NCBI RefSeq assembly: GCF_009707325.1
Contig: NZ_CP046103.1
Coordinates: forward strand, 1,351,810 to 1,415,809
Reading direction: 5' to 3'
DNA: 64,000 nt
Source: Pseudomonas sp. IB20
GTDB taxonomy: Bacteria; Pseudomonadota; Gammaproteobacteria; Pseudomonadales; Pseudomonadaceae
Shown: one piece after another, positions 17,576 to 26,398 of the stretch
Numbering within the stretch: the first letter of the stretch is position 1
Layout of the letters: each line of letters starts with the position of its first letter
Made by a program: the position numbers and the translations under genes
The notes under the pieces: model-generated
The model's database searches: none
Told to the model about the DNA's origin: nothing
What the model saw: only the letters and a program-made list of their open reading frames with translations

Positions 17576-18721
17576 GTGCAGATTCAGGGTCATTACGAAC
17601 TTCAGTTCGAAGCGGTACGTGAAGCGTTCGCCGCGTTGTTCGATGACCCGCAGGAGCGTGGTGCTGGGCTGTGTATCCAGATCGGCGGCGAAACCGTCGT
17701 CGACCTGTGGGCCGGCACCGCCGACAAAGACGGTGCTGAAGCCTGGCACAGCGACACCCTGGTCAACCTGTTCTCCTGCACCAAGACCTTCACCGCCGTC
17801 ACCGCCCTGCAATTGGTGGCCGAGGGCAAGTTGAAACTCGATGCGCCCGTGGCTGACTATTGGCCCGAGTTTGCGGCGGCCGGTAAAGAAACCATCACGC
17901 TGCGCCAGCTGCTCTGCCATCAGGCCGGGCTGCCGGCGATCCGCGAGATGCTGCCGGCCCAAGCCTTGTACGACTGGCAACTGATGGTCGACACCCTGGC
18001 GGCCGAAGCTCCGTGGTGGACGCCGGGCGAAGGGCATGGCTATGAGGCCATCACTTACGGCTGGCTGGTCGGTGAATTGCTGCGCCGTGCCGACGGGCGT
18101 GGGCCGGGTGAGTCGATCGTCGCGCGGGTTGCGCGGCCATTGGGCCTGGACTTCCACGTGGGTTTGGCGGATGAAGAGTTTTATCGTGTTGCCCATATAG
18201 CGCGCAGCAAAGGCAATATGGGCGATGAGGCCGCGCAACGATTACTGCAAGTAATGATGCGCGAACCTGCGGCCATGACTACGCGTGCATTTGCCAACCC
18301 ACCGTCTATTCTGACCAGCACTAATAAGCCCGAATGGCGGCGCATGCAGCAGCCAGCGGCAAATGGTCACGGTAATGCGCGCAGCCTGGCGGGTTTTTAT
18401 AGCGGATTGTTGGACGGTAGTTTGCTGGAAAGCGACATGCTCGAACAATTGACCCGCGAACACAGTGTCGGGCCGGATAAAACCTTATTGACCCAAACCC
18501 GTTTCGGTTTGGGTTGCATGTTGGATCAACCGCACTTGCCCAATGCCACGTTCGGCCTTGGCCCACGTGCGTTTGGCCATCCTGGGGCTGGGGGTTCGGT
18601 GGGGTTTGCCGACCCGGAACATGATGTAGCGTTCGGTTTCGTGACTAATACACTGGGGCCTTACGTACTTATGGACCCGCGTGCACAGAAGTTGGTCGGA
18701 ATATTGGCCGGTTGTCTGTAA
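17576..18721 (+). CDS. Serine hydrolase, class C beta-lactamase fold (EstB-type esterase)
   Basis: A 381-residue enzyme starting at GTG behind GAGG. The SxxK motif is FSCTKTF with nucleophile S67 and base K70; YGWL near residue 161 supplies the YxN-like tyrosine, and HPGAGGSVGFAD near 340 replaces the KTG box. This combination fits family VIII carboxylesterases and other beta-lactamase-related hydrolases rather than true AmpC. No signal peptide, so cytoplasmic. It begins 82 bp after the glycosidase gene and may be co-transcribed. Substrate unknown. Confidence 0.88.
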   Translation: MQIQGHYELQFEAVREAFAALFDDPQERGAGLCIQIGGETVVDLWAGTADKDGAEAWHSDTLVNLFSCTKTFTAVTALQLVAEGKLKLDAPVADYWPEFAAAGKETITLRQLLCHQAGLPAIREMLPAQALYDWQLMVDTLAAEAPWWTPGEGHGYEAITYGWLVGELLRRADGRGPGESIVARVARPLGLDFHVGLADEEFYRVAHIARSKGNMGDEAAQRLLQVMMREPAAMTTRAFANPPSILTSTNKPEWRRMQQPAANGHGNARSLAGFYSGLLDGSLLESDMLEQLTREHSVGPDKTLLTQTRFGLGCMLDQPHLPNATFGLGPRAFGHPGAGGSVGFADPEHDVAFGFVTNTLGPYVLMDPRAQKLVGILAGCL

Positions 18722-18864
18722 AGAGCTTGCTGTTTCACGTTTTTTTGTTACAAAGGCAACTATAAGAAGGCGCTGAACGAAATTTTGTAACTTTAATGTT
18801 CTGTAAGCGTCTGTTTAACGGGTCAACCAGACCCCCCGGTTTTTTCTCATTTTGTGGATATCTC

Positions 18865-20013
18865 ATGTTATCGAACAAGTCCTTGGCACTGGCGCTGTGC
18901 CTCACTATTACTGGCTGCGCACAAACTCCACAAAATGATGCCGAAGGCGGGCATTGGTGGTCATTTGGATCTGACAAGGCTGCTACCAAGGACGCAGTAA
19001 CCCAGACCGACGCCAAGCCGGATGCAAAACCAGCCGCTGGCGCCAAGCCTGCCGCGCCGGTGGCTGCTGCTGCTCCTGCGCCCGCTGCTGCCCCGGTAGC
19101 CAAGGCTGATGCCGACGGCTCTAGCTGGTGGCCGTTCTCTTCCAAAAGCGCCGACGAAAAGGCCGCCGATGCCAAGGCTGACCTGAAAGCCGACCTTAAG
19201 GCCGCCGACCCGGCGACGCCTGCAGTCGCCAAGACTGACAGCGAGCCACGCTGGTGGTGGCCGTTCGAGAGCAAGCCAAAGCCACTGGCCAAGGTCGACG
19301 TGACCAACGTGCCGATGCCCGACCCGAAAATCACCCAAGCCTGGCTGGATGACTATGAGCCGCGCTTGCGCGCTGCTATCAAGGACAGCAACCTGCAATT
19401 GGAACGTCGCGACAACGTACTGGTGGTGATTGCCCCGGTAGACGGTTCCTACAACCCGAAACGCCCGGCGATGCTGCTGCCGGTTACCCTGGGCCCGTTC
19501 ACCCGTGTTGCCAAGGCTGTTGAAGCTGACCCAAAGACCGCCGTACTGGTCCTGGGCCACGTTGATGCCACCGGCGCCGCCCCGGCGAGCCAGGCCTTGA
19601 CCAAAGAGCGCGCGCAATCGATCGCCTCGATTTTCAGCCTCAGCGGCCTCAAGCAAGACCGCCTGATGCTGCGCGGCATGGGCGACCTTATGCCGCGTGC
19701 TGCCAACGACAGCAATCAGGGGCGTGCGCTGAACCGTCGCATGGAAATCATGTTCACTCAGCGTACAACTATGTTGGCCCTGCTGAGCAAGTACAACTCG
19801 GGCAAGACACCGCCTGTAGCCGAAATGGTGGCTGTGCAGAATGTGCCTGCTCCGGCGCCTGCTGCAAAAGCTCCGGCGAAAAAGGCTCCAGCGAAGAAAG
19901 CCGCTGCCAAGCCCGCCGCTAAAAAAGCCCCGGCTAAGCCAGCTGCCAAGAAGCCAGCCCCAGCCAAAGCCAAGGCCGCGACACCGGCTGCCAACGACCA
20001 GGCGAAAAACTGA
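18865..20013 (+). CDS. OmpA family lipoprotein with Lys/Ala/Pro histone-H1-like C-terminal tail
   Basis: A 382-residue lipoprotein beginning MLSNKSLALALCLTITGCAQ (lipobox ITGC). An Ala/Asp/Lys-rich linker (to about residue 150) contains three repeats of a Trp-rich block (HWWSFGSDK, SWWPFSSKS, RWWWPFESK). An OmpA-like peptidoglycan-binding domain follows (LVLGHVDATGAAPAS, NRRMEIMFT, residues about 190-310). The last 50 residues are tandem KAPAKK/KPAAKK units similar to AlgP or histone H1. The basic tail on a periplasmic-side protein is odd and could bind anionic polymers. pdxH starts 27 bp downstream. Confidence 0.88.
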   Translation: MLSNKSLALALCLTITGCAQTPQNDAEGGHWWSFGSDKAATKDAVTQTDAKPDAKPAAGAKPAAPVAAAAPAPAAAPVAKADADGSSWWPFSSKSADEKAADAKADLKADLKAADPATPAVAKTDSEPRWWWPFESKPKPLAKVDVTNVPMPDPKITQAWLDDYEPRLRAAIKDSNLQLERRDNVLVVIAPVDGSYNPKRPAMLLPVTLGPFTRVAKAVEADPKTAVLVLGHVDATGAAPASQALTKERAQSIASIFSLSGLKQDRLMLRGMGDLMPRAANDSNQGRALNRRMEIMFTQRTTMLALLSKYNSGKTPPVAEMVAVQNVPAPAPAAKAPAKKAPAKKAAAKPAAKKAPAKPAAKKPAPAKAKAATPAANDQAKN

Positions 20014-20040
20014 TCTGCTGAACCATAAGGATAAAGCCGC

Positions 20041-20688
20041 ATGACCCAGGCACTGGCCGATATGCGCCGTGACTACACACGCGATGGTTTGAGCGAGGCC
20101 CAGGCCCCGGGCGAGCCGTTTGCGTTGTTCCACCAGTGGTTTGGCGACGCGGTGAAAACCGAGCAGCCACCGGTGGAGGCCAATGCCATGACCCTGGCCA
20201 CGGTCGACCAGGACGGTCGCCCGCACTGTCGCATCCTGTTGCTCAAGGGGTTGGATGCACAGGGCTTTACCTTCTTCACCAATTATCAGAGCGCCAAGGG
20301 CGAACAGCTTGCGGCGCGGCCTTTTGCGGCCATGACGTTCTTCTGGCCCACCTTGGAGCGCCAGGTGCGTATCGAAGGGCGGGTGGTCAAGGTCACGCCT
20401 GAAGAGTCGGATGCTTATTATCAGGTCCGCCCGTTGGGCAGCCGACTTGGTGCTTGGGCCTCGCCGCAGAGCCAAGTCATTCGTGACCGTGAAGAGCTGC
20501 AGGATTTGCTCAAGGCTACCGAGCAGCGTTTCAGCGACACCCAACCCGACTGTCCTGAGCATTGGGGTGGCTATCGCCTGCTGCCCGAGCGCATCGAGTT
20601 CTGGCAGGGCCGCGCCAGCCGCCTGCATGACCGCCTGAACTATCGTCTGCAAGCCGGCGAGTGGACGCGCGAGCGCCTGGCGCCCTGA
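20041..20688 (+). CDS. pdxH: Pyridoxamine 5'-phosphate oxidase PdxH
   Basis: A 215-residue FMN enzyme that oxidises pyridoxamine or pyridoxine 5'-phosphate to pyridoxal phosphate, the last step of PLP salvage. Visible motifs are [20 protein letters not shown] (residues 43-62), [10 protein letters not shown] (FMN/phosphate binding), [14 protein letters not shown] and the C-terminal dimer signature [17 protein letters not shown]. Length is normal. It follows the OmpA gene by 27 bp and may share its transcript. Confidence 0.97.
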   Translation: MTQALADMRRDYTRDGLSEAQAPGEPFALFHQWFGDAVKTEQPPVEANAMTLATVDQDGRPHCRILLLKGLDAQGFTFFTNYQSAKGEQLAARPFAAMTFFWPTLERQVRIEGRVVKVTPEESDAYYQVRPLGSRLGAWASPQSQVIRDREELQDLLKATEQRFSDTQPDCPEHWGGYRLLPERIEFWQGRASRLHDRLNYRLQAGEWTRERLAP

Positions 20689-20949
20689 GCTGCACCTCTC
20701 GTCACATCCCCCGAATGTTGCCTACCACACCGAAGTCTCTCTCCTAGAGGCTTCGCGTGTGCTGCTGCACGACTACAATGAACGGGCCCATGGCCGTCTT
20801 TGGAACAAGGGTGAGAGCTACCGTTCGTCTATTTTTCTGGTACTGGCAGTCTGTACTGAGGCTGAATGAAAGCAATTTTCTGACGTGCTTGCCGTGACAG
20901 GCGCCAAGCTGCGGCGTCTAATGAATACCTGTCCTTTGGAGTTGAAGCT

Positions 20950-21414
20950 ATGCGTAAGTCCGTTTTACTAGTTGCCTGCTTTACCACCCTGTCGTTGTTG
21001 TTGGGTGGCTGCGCCTCGAGTCTGACCGGCGACTCGTACTCCCGTGACGAGGCGCGCCGTGTACAAACCGTTCGCATGGGCACCATTGAATCCCTGCGTC
21101 CGGTGAAAATCGAAGGCACCAAGACCCCAATCGGCGGCGCTGCTGGCGCAGTCATCGGCGGCGTTGGCGGCAGCGCCATTGGCGGCGGCCGTGGCAGTAT
21201 CGTCACCGCGGTGATCGGCGCCGTAGCCGGCGGCCTGCTGGGCTCGGCCACCGAAGAAGGCCTGACCCGTACCCAGGGCGTGGAAATCACTGTTCGCGAA
21301 GACGACGGCAGCATGCGCGCCTACGTACAGGCCGTGCAGGAAAATGAAATCTTCCGCATCGGCGATCGCGTACGCATCATGACCGTTGACGGTACCAGCC
21401 GCGTTACGCGTTAA
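20950..21414 (+). CDS. slyB: SlyB-like outer membrane lipoprotein with glycine zipper
   Basis: A 154-residue lipoprotein: signal peptide, lipobox LGGC (C21), then a glycine-zipper hairpin (GGAAGAVIGGVGGSAIGG, residues 58-75) that inserts in the outer membrane, and a C-terminal beta domain (VEITVREDDGSMRAYVQ). The SlyB/PcpL family stabilises outer-membrane protein complexes under stress. In Gammaproteobacteria it is often PhoP-controlled; I did not find a convincing PhoP box. The 261-bp gap before it shows no gene. Confidence 0.88.
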   Translation: MRKSVLLVACFTTLSLLLGGCASSLTGDSYSRDEARRVQTVRMGTIESLRPVKIEGTKTPIGGAAGAVIGGVGGSAIGGGRGSIVTAVIGAVAGGLLGSATEEGLTRTQGVEITVREDDGSMRAYVQAVQENEIFRIGDRVRIMTVDGTSRVTR

Positions 21415-21433
21415 GCGTCGGCCGTAGCAACAC

Positions 21434-21467
21434 AAAACCCCAACCGGGTAACCGGTTGGGGTTTTTT
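21434..21467. terminator. Bidirectional terminator after slyB
   Basis: AAAACCCCAACCGG, loop, CCGGTTGGGG then T6: a strong stem with T-run on plus and a T-run (TTTTG) on minus. It separates slyB from the convergent DUF3077-like gene. It is almost identical to the element at 23732-23765. Confidence 0.9.
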
Positions 21468-21508
21468 GGTTTTGTGGGCTGGGATTGCCGATAACATTTC
21501 TAGCTCTG

Positions 21509-21865
21509 TTATGTCGGGCACCGCTGCTCCATTGCACGATCTACTAACAGTCCCGCCAGTCCGAGTAGCTGCCCAATTGCTAACAATTGGCTGCGTAGTT
21601 TTCCGTCCGTTGTTTCTGCTAAATCAGAGGTCAGCCCGCCTGCGCCTATCAGGGTTTCGTATGCATTTACCAATAAGGCCTCTGTGTCGGCGGCTGAGTT
21701 AATCGAAAACAGTGGTTCGCGGGGGTCGGTGTGACCTTGTACATGGGTGGAGCCGCCCCTGATCGCCGCGACGCGATGGAAGGTGGCAACTGTACGCAGG
21801 TTCGCGGACCGAGAACTTGGAACTCGGCATACCCGAAGGTATCCCGCGCACAGCTGCCATAACAC
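21509..21865 (-). CDS. DUF3077-like protein (start uncertain)
   Basis: Up to 118 residues from a GTG start. The C-terminal 75 residues (EPLFSINSAADTEALLVNAY, then LLAIGQLLGLAGLLVD) match the pattern of the Pseudomonas DUF3077 family: LFxV, an acidic helix and a C-terminal amphipathic helix. The N-terminal 40 residues are Arg/Ser-rich and do not look like the usual leader of the family. No good RBS was found, so the true start or an upstream frameshift is open. Function unknown. Confidence 0.6.
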   Translation of the reverse strand: MLWQLCAGYLRVCRVPSSRSANLRTVATFHRVAAIRGGSTHVQGHTDPREPLFSINSAADTEALLVNAYETLIGAGGLTSDLAETTDGKLRSQLLAIGQLLGLAGLLVDRAMEQRCPT

Positions 21866-21867
21866 GA

Positions 21868-21897
21868 AGCGTCAGCCATAGGAGTGGCTGACGAAAA
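21868..21897. other. Hairpin upstream of the DUF3077-like gene
   Basis: CGTCAGCCA and TGGCTGACG form a 9-bp stem with a 6-nt loop, between the chemoreceptor stop and the DUF3077-like gene. There is no clear T-run on the minus side, so I do not call it a terminator. It could be an operator or an mRNA structure. Confidence 0.45.
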
Positions 21898-21963
21898 ACG
21901 ATGGCAATTATGCATCAAGTTAACAGGCCGCGACGCCGCGGCAGTGAGTTTTAAAGCCTCACT

Positions 21964-23586
21964 TCAAACCTGAAAGTGCTTCACCATCGTGTTCAATTCA
22001 TGCGCCAGGCTGGCGAGGGATTGCGAGGCGGCCGTCGTTTGGGTCGAGCCTTGCGCCGACTGAATCGACAGCTGTTGAATATTCAGCAAGTTGCGATCAA
22101 CCGCCCGTGCAACGTCGGCCTGCTCTGCCGCCGCCGTGGTAATCACCAGGTTACGGTCGTTGATCTCATCGTTAGCCGCCAGGATATCCGCCAGCGCTTG
22201 CTGAGCCAGCTCGGCCAACGCCAGGGTCTGCTGGGTCATGGTGCTGCTGTCGAGCATGGTGTGGACGGTGCTGGCGGTATTGGTCTGAATACTGCCGATC
22301 ATTTGTTCGATTTCCTGGGTCGATTGGGCCGTTCGGTGGGCTAGGGCGCGCACTTCATCGGCGACCACCGCAAAACCACGCCCGGCCTCACCGGCACGCG
22401 CCGCTTCGATGGCCGCGTTCAGGGCCAACAGGTTGGTTTGCTCGGCAATGGTGCGGATCACATCAAGTACTTTGCCGATACCTTTGGCTTGCTCAGCCAG
22501 GCCACCGACTTGCCCGGAGCTGACCTCAACACCACGGGTCAGCGCCTGGATAGCATTCAACGCCTCGACCATGCGCTGCTGGCCTTTCAAGGCGATGCTT
22601 CGCGACTCTTGGGAAAGGTCGGAGGTCGAGGCGGCATTGCGCGCCACCTCTTCAATCGCGGTGGTCATCTCGGTGACGGCCGTGGCCGCTTGCTCGATCT
22701 CCCCATGTTGCTGCTGTAGGTCGCGGCTGCCCTCGGCCGTCACGGCGTTAAGCTCCTCGGCTGCAGCGGCCAGTTGGCTGGATGAGCCGGTGATTTGCCG
22801 CAGGGTCTGCACCAGGTTGTTACGCATGGTCTCTTGAGCCCTGAGCAGGCGAGTGGCCTCATCGTTGCCTGTCGGGTTGATGGGCTGGGTGAGATCGCCC
22901 TTGGCGATGGTTTCGGCCACCTGCACGGCTTCAATGATCGGCCCGGTTATGCTTCGGGTCAGCAGCCAGGCGACCAGCACTGTGCCGCCACTCACCAGCA
23001 GAATGACGATCGTGATGCCGCTCACCGCATGCTGGTAGGCGCCTACAGAGGTCTGCCCGGCTTGTTCGGCGCCTTTGTTGGCGAGGTCTATCAGTTGATC
23101 GAAGTTCTTGGTCATCTGCTCATAGCTTTCTCGAATGCTGTTGAGAAAGTCGCGGGCGCCGGCCTTATCGCCTGAGCGTGAGCGTTTGAGCATTTCGGTG
23201 TGGTTCTTCGCGTAGGCATCAAGGCTTTGGTTGAACACCTCCAGCCGTGATTGTTCCTCAGGCGTGCGCAGCAGCGCTGCATATTGCGCGAGCTGTTCCT
23301 TGACGCTTTTCAGGCGGCCGGCGGATTTGTCTTCATAGGTCTGCATGTCCGCATCGCCAGACGACAGGATGTGCGCCATTTCTCCCAGGCGAAAACGGTC
23401 GAGCGAGGCATTGGCCAGGGCCAGGAGCCTGACGCGCTGCATCCAATTGTTCTGAATGTCGGCAGCCTGTGACTGGACTTCGCCTATCTGCTTGAGGGCG
23501 AACAGACCGAGAAACACACTCAGCGACGCAATAGCCGCGAAGCCGATAAAGGCTCTGGCGGCGATTCTCATATTTCTCAGGAACAT
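21964..23586 (-). CDS. Methyl-accepting chemotaxis protein
   Basis: A 540-residue chemoreceptor starting [17 protein letters not shown]1 is residues about 11-32, the periplasmic sensor is a roughly 160-residue four-helix bundle (4HB type), and TM2 is about 190-212 ([17 protein letters not shown]). HAMP and the methyl-accepting domain follow. The signalling hairpin tip contains [20 protein letters not shown], the region that contacts CheA and CheW. The C-terminus lacks a CheR-tethering pentapeptide. No chemotaxis genes are adjacent. Its ligand cannot be inferred from sequence. Confidence 0.95.
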   Translation of the reverse strand: MFLRNMRIAARAFIGFAAIASLSVFLGLFALKQIGEVQSQAADIQNNWMQRVRLLALANASLDRFRLGEMAHILSSGDADMQTYEDKSAGRLKSVKEQLAQYAALLRTPEEQSRLEVFNQSLDAYAKNHTEMLKRSRSGDKAGARDFLNSIRESYEQMTKNFDQLIDLANKGAEQAGQTSVGAYQHAVSGITIVILLVSGGTVLVAWLLTRSITGPIIEAVQVAETIAKGDLTQPINPTGNDEATRLLRAQETMRNNLVQTLRQITGSSSQLAAAAEELNAVTAEGSRDLQQQHGEIEQAATAVTEMTTAIEEVARNAASTSDLSQESRSIALKGQQRMVEALNAIQALTRGVEVSSGQVGGLAEQAKGIGKVLDVIRTIAEQTNLLALNAAIEAARAGEAGRGFAVVADEVRALAHRTAQSTQEIEQMIGSIQTNTASTVHTMLDSSTMTQQTLALAELAQQALADILAANDEINDRNLVITTAAAEQADVARAVDRNLLNIQQLSIQSAQGSTQTTAASQSLASLAHELNTMVKHFQV

Positions 23587-23731
23587 GGGGTTTTCGCTCG
23601 GGCTGGAAACGCGTTGGGGAGCATTCTCGGGCGTGTGTCCCGGGCGGGGACAGTTGGAGCGCCACAATCACTAGTCGGCGGCGAGCGCGAAGTCTTTAGG
23701 CGTTTGAGAAAAGTGTCATCTGCGGAAAAAG

Positions 23732-23765
23732 AAAAACCCCAACCGGGTGACCGGTTGGGGTTTTT
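23732..23765. terminator. Bidirectional terminator after nhaA
   Basis: AAAAACCCCAACCGG, loop, CCGGTTGGGGTTTTT; T-runs in both directions. It ends nhaA on the minus strand and differs from the slyB terminator at one base in the loop. Confidence 0.9.
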
Positions 23766-23784
23766 GGTAGTGCTTTCAGAACGC

Positions 23785-24960
23785 TCAGGCTTTCTTGCGA
23801 CTCGCCATCGCCGTCACCGCATAACCTACACACGCTGCCAGGATCGACCCGGTCAGAATCCCCATTCGATCCTCCCCGGCGAATTCACTGGCGCCCGGCA
23901 CAAACGCCAGGGAGCCGACAAATAGGCTCATGGTAAAGCCGATACCGCACAGGATCGCCACCCCAAACACCTGGCCCCAGTTCGCGCCGCTGGGCAGGGC
24001 CGCAAGGCCGGTCTTGATGGCGAGCCAGGTGAGGCCGAACACGCCGACGGTCTTGCCGATCAGCAGGCCGGCCGCGATGCCCAGAGGCACGTGATGGGTG
24101 AAGCTCTCCACGCTGACCCCGGTGAGGGACACGCCAGCATTGGCAAACGCGAACAGCGGCAGGATGGCGTAAGCCACCCACGGGTGCAGGGCGTGTTCCA
24201 GGGTCAGCAATGGCGACGTTTCGGCGTTCTTGGTGCGCAGCGGAATACAGAACGCCAAGGTCACACCGGCCAAGGTGGCGTGTACACCACTTTTGAGCAC
24301 ACACACCCACAGGATCAGACCGATGATCAAGTACGGCCCAAGTTTGATCACGCCCAGGCGGTTCATCGCAATCAAGGCAATCAAACAGGCGCCTGCACCC
24401 GCCAAGGCAGCACCCGACAGGTCGGCGGAATAGAACACGGCGATGACGATGATCGCACCGAGGTCATCAATGATGGCCAGGGTCATCAGGAACAGTTTCA
24501 GCGACACCGGCACACGCTTGCCCAGCAGGGCCAGCACGCCGAGTGCGAAGGCAATATCGGTGGCCATCGGGATCGCCCAGCCGGAAAGCGCGGCAGGGTA
24601 GTCCTTGTTGATTGCCCAGTAGATCAGTGCCGGCACCACCATGCCGCCAATGGCCGCAGCGCCGGGCAAGACCACTTGCGATGGCTTGGACAGGTGGCCG
24701 TCGAGCAACTCGCGCTTCACCTCCAGGCCGATCAGCAGGAAGAACAGAGCCATCAGGCCGTCGTTAATCCACAGCAGAGCGGGCTTAGCGATTTTCAGCG
24801 CGCCAATTTGTGCCACCACCGGTACGTCAAGGAAGGCGCTGTACAGGTGCGACAACGGTGAGTTGTTGATGATCAGCGCCAAGGCGGCAGCGGCGATCAA
24901 CAACAGACCGCTGGCGGCTTCCAGCTGGAAGAAACGGGTGAAAGTGCTACGCAGAGGCAA
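23785..24960 (-). CDS. nhaA: Na+/H+ antiporter NhaA
   Basis: A 391-residue antiporter that expels Na+ or Li+ in exchange for protons. I chose the TTG start giving [11 protein letters not shown] because GGAGAG lies 6 nt upstream; another TTG six codons earlier overlaps that RBS. Landmarks are [19 protein letters not shown], the paired ion-binding aspartates in [13 protein letters not shown], and about 12 membrane segments. Length agrees with the family. Monocistronic, ended by a strong terminator. Confidence 0.96.
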   Translation of the reverse strand: MPLRSTFTRFFQLEAASGLLLIAAAALALIINNSPLSHLYSAFLDVPVVAQIGALKIAKPALLWINDGLMALFFLLIGLEVKRELLDGHLSKPSQVVLPGAAAIGGMVVPALIYWAINKDYPAALSGWAIPMATDIAFALGVLALLGKRVPVSLKLFLMTLAIIDDLGAIIVIAVFYSADLSGAALAGAGACLIALIAMNRLGVIKLGPYLIIGLILWVCVLKSGVHATLAGVTLAFCIPLRTKNAETSPLLTLEHALHPWVAYAILPLFAFANAGVSLTGVSVESFTHHVPLGIAAGLLIGKTVGVFGLTWLAIKTGLAALPSGANWGQVFGVAILCGIGFTMSLFVGSLAFVPGASEFAGEDRMGILTGSILAACVGYAVTAMASRKKA

Positions 24961-25176
24961 GGGATGCTCTCCAATCAAGGTTCAATAGGTGGGTACCCTA
25001 ACCCGTACGGTTAGTTGTTAAAACAAAAGTTATATTCTTATTTGTTATAAGGGGCGGACAGAGTTGATGTTGCGTCAAAGCCTAGCAATTGTGTGACTAA
25101 TTGAGACGTCACTGTATCTGTGTGCAGTGTAGGAAACCCCCTAAAATCAGGGCTGAAATCTTTAGAGACGCACCCT

Positions 25177-26271
25177 ATGAGTGACCACCGTACCTGGGCC
25201 CGCGAAGCCATCCGTATTATTGAAGCGGACTTTCAACGCAGCGCCGACACGCACCTGATCCCTCTGCCATTGCCGGGGTTGCCGGGTATCGAGTTGTATT
25301 TCAAGGATGAGTCCAGCCACCCCACCGGCAGCCTCAAGCATCGCCTGGCCCGTTCGCTGTTCCTGTATGCGCTGTGTAATGGCTGGCTCAAGCCCGGCGC
25401 GCCGGTGATCGAGGCGTCCAGCGGTTCCACGGCGATTTCGGAAGCGTACTTTGCGCGTTTGCTCGGCCTGCCGTTTATTGCGGTGATGCCGGCGACCACG
25501 TCCCAGGAGAAGATCGCCCAGATCGCCTTCTACGGTGGCAAGAGCCATCTGGTGAAGGATCCGACGCAGATCTACGCCGAGTCCGAACGCTTGGCGAAGG
25601 AAAGTGGCGGCCACTTCATGGACCAATTCACCTATGCCGAGCGCGCCACGGACTGGCGGGCGAACAACAACATCGCCGAGTCGATCTTCCAGCAAATGCG
25701 TTTTGAGCATTACCCCGAGCCGAGCTGGTTGATTTCCAGCCCCGGCACCGGCGGTACCACCGCGACTCTGGGGCGCTACGTGCGCTATCGCCAGCATTGC
25801 ACCCGCGTGCTGTGTGCTGATGCCGAGCGCTCGGTGTTCTTTGACTATTACCAGAGCGGCGACGCCAGTCTGCGCCTCGATTGCGGCTCGAGAATCGAAG
25901 GGATCGGTCGGCCACGGGTCGAGGCGTCGTTTTTGCCCAAGGTCATTGATGCGATGGTCAAGGTGCCGGATGCGCTGTCATTGGCGGCCATGCATTACCT
26001 CGCCGAGCGGTTGGGGCGCAAGGTTGGGGGTTCCAGCGGGACTAACCTGATTGGCGCCCTGGTGGCGGCGCAGCAGATGAAAGCGGCGGGGGAGACGGGT
26101 TCGATCGTGGCGATCTTGTGTGACGGCGGTGAGCGGTATGCCACCACTTACTACGATCAGGCGTGGCTCACAGGGCAAGGGTATGAGCTGGGTGGTTTGA
26201 TTGCGGCCGTAGCGGCCAGTGTTGAACGGGGTGAGCCGTTGCCGGATACCATCCTGCGCGCCAATATCTGA
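25177..26271 (+). CDS. PLP-dependent cysteine synthase/cystathionine beta-synthase-like enzyme
   Basis: A 364-residue fold-type II PLP enzyme. SSHPTGSLKHRLA (near residue 45) carries the Schiff-base lysine, EASSGSTAISEA (near 85) is the substrate-carboxylate loop, and SSPGTGGTTATLGRY binds the PLP phosphate. These fit the CysK/CysM/CBS family, but the motif TGSLKHR differs from the SVKDR of true CysK, so it is a paralogue of uncertain reaction. The start MSDHRTWAR is preceded by an AT-rich region (25010-25070). No sulfur-metabolism neighbours. Confidence 0.88.
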   Translation: MSDHRTWAREAIRIIEADFQRSADTHLIPLPLPGLPGIELYFKDESSHPTGSLKHRLARSLFLYALCNGWLKPGAPVIEASSGSTAISEAYFARLLGLPFIAVMPATTSQEKIAQIAFYGGKSHLVKDPTQIYAESERLAKESGGHFMDQFTYAERATDWRANNNIAESIFQQMRFEHYPEPSWLISSPGTGGTTATLGRYVRYRQHCTRVLCADAERSVFFDYYQSGDASLRLDCGSRIEGIGRPRVEASFLPKVIDAMVKVPDALSLAAMHYLAERLGRKVGGSSGTNLIGALVAAQQMKAAGETGSIVAILCDGGERYATTYYDQAWLTGQGYELGGLIAAVAASVERGEPLPDTILRANI

Positions 26272-26286
26272 CCCAACACAAAAACA

Positions 26287-26372
26287 AATGTGGGAGCGGG
26301 CTTGCTCGCGAATGGCACAACTTCTGGGGCGCACTTCACTGCGCTTTCGCGAGCAAGCCCGCTCCCACACTG
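26287..26372. repeat. REP doublet
   Basis: ATGTGGGAGCGGGCTTGCTCGCGAA and its inverted partner TTCGCGAGCAAGCCCGCTCCCACA, separated by 35 bp, between two convergent genes. Confidence 0.88.
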
Positions 26373-26398
26373 GAGCTGCGGCATTTTCAGCTTTTGCG

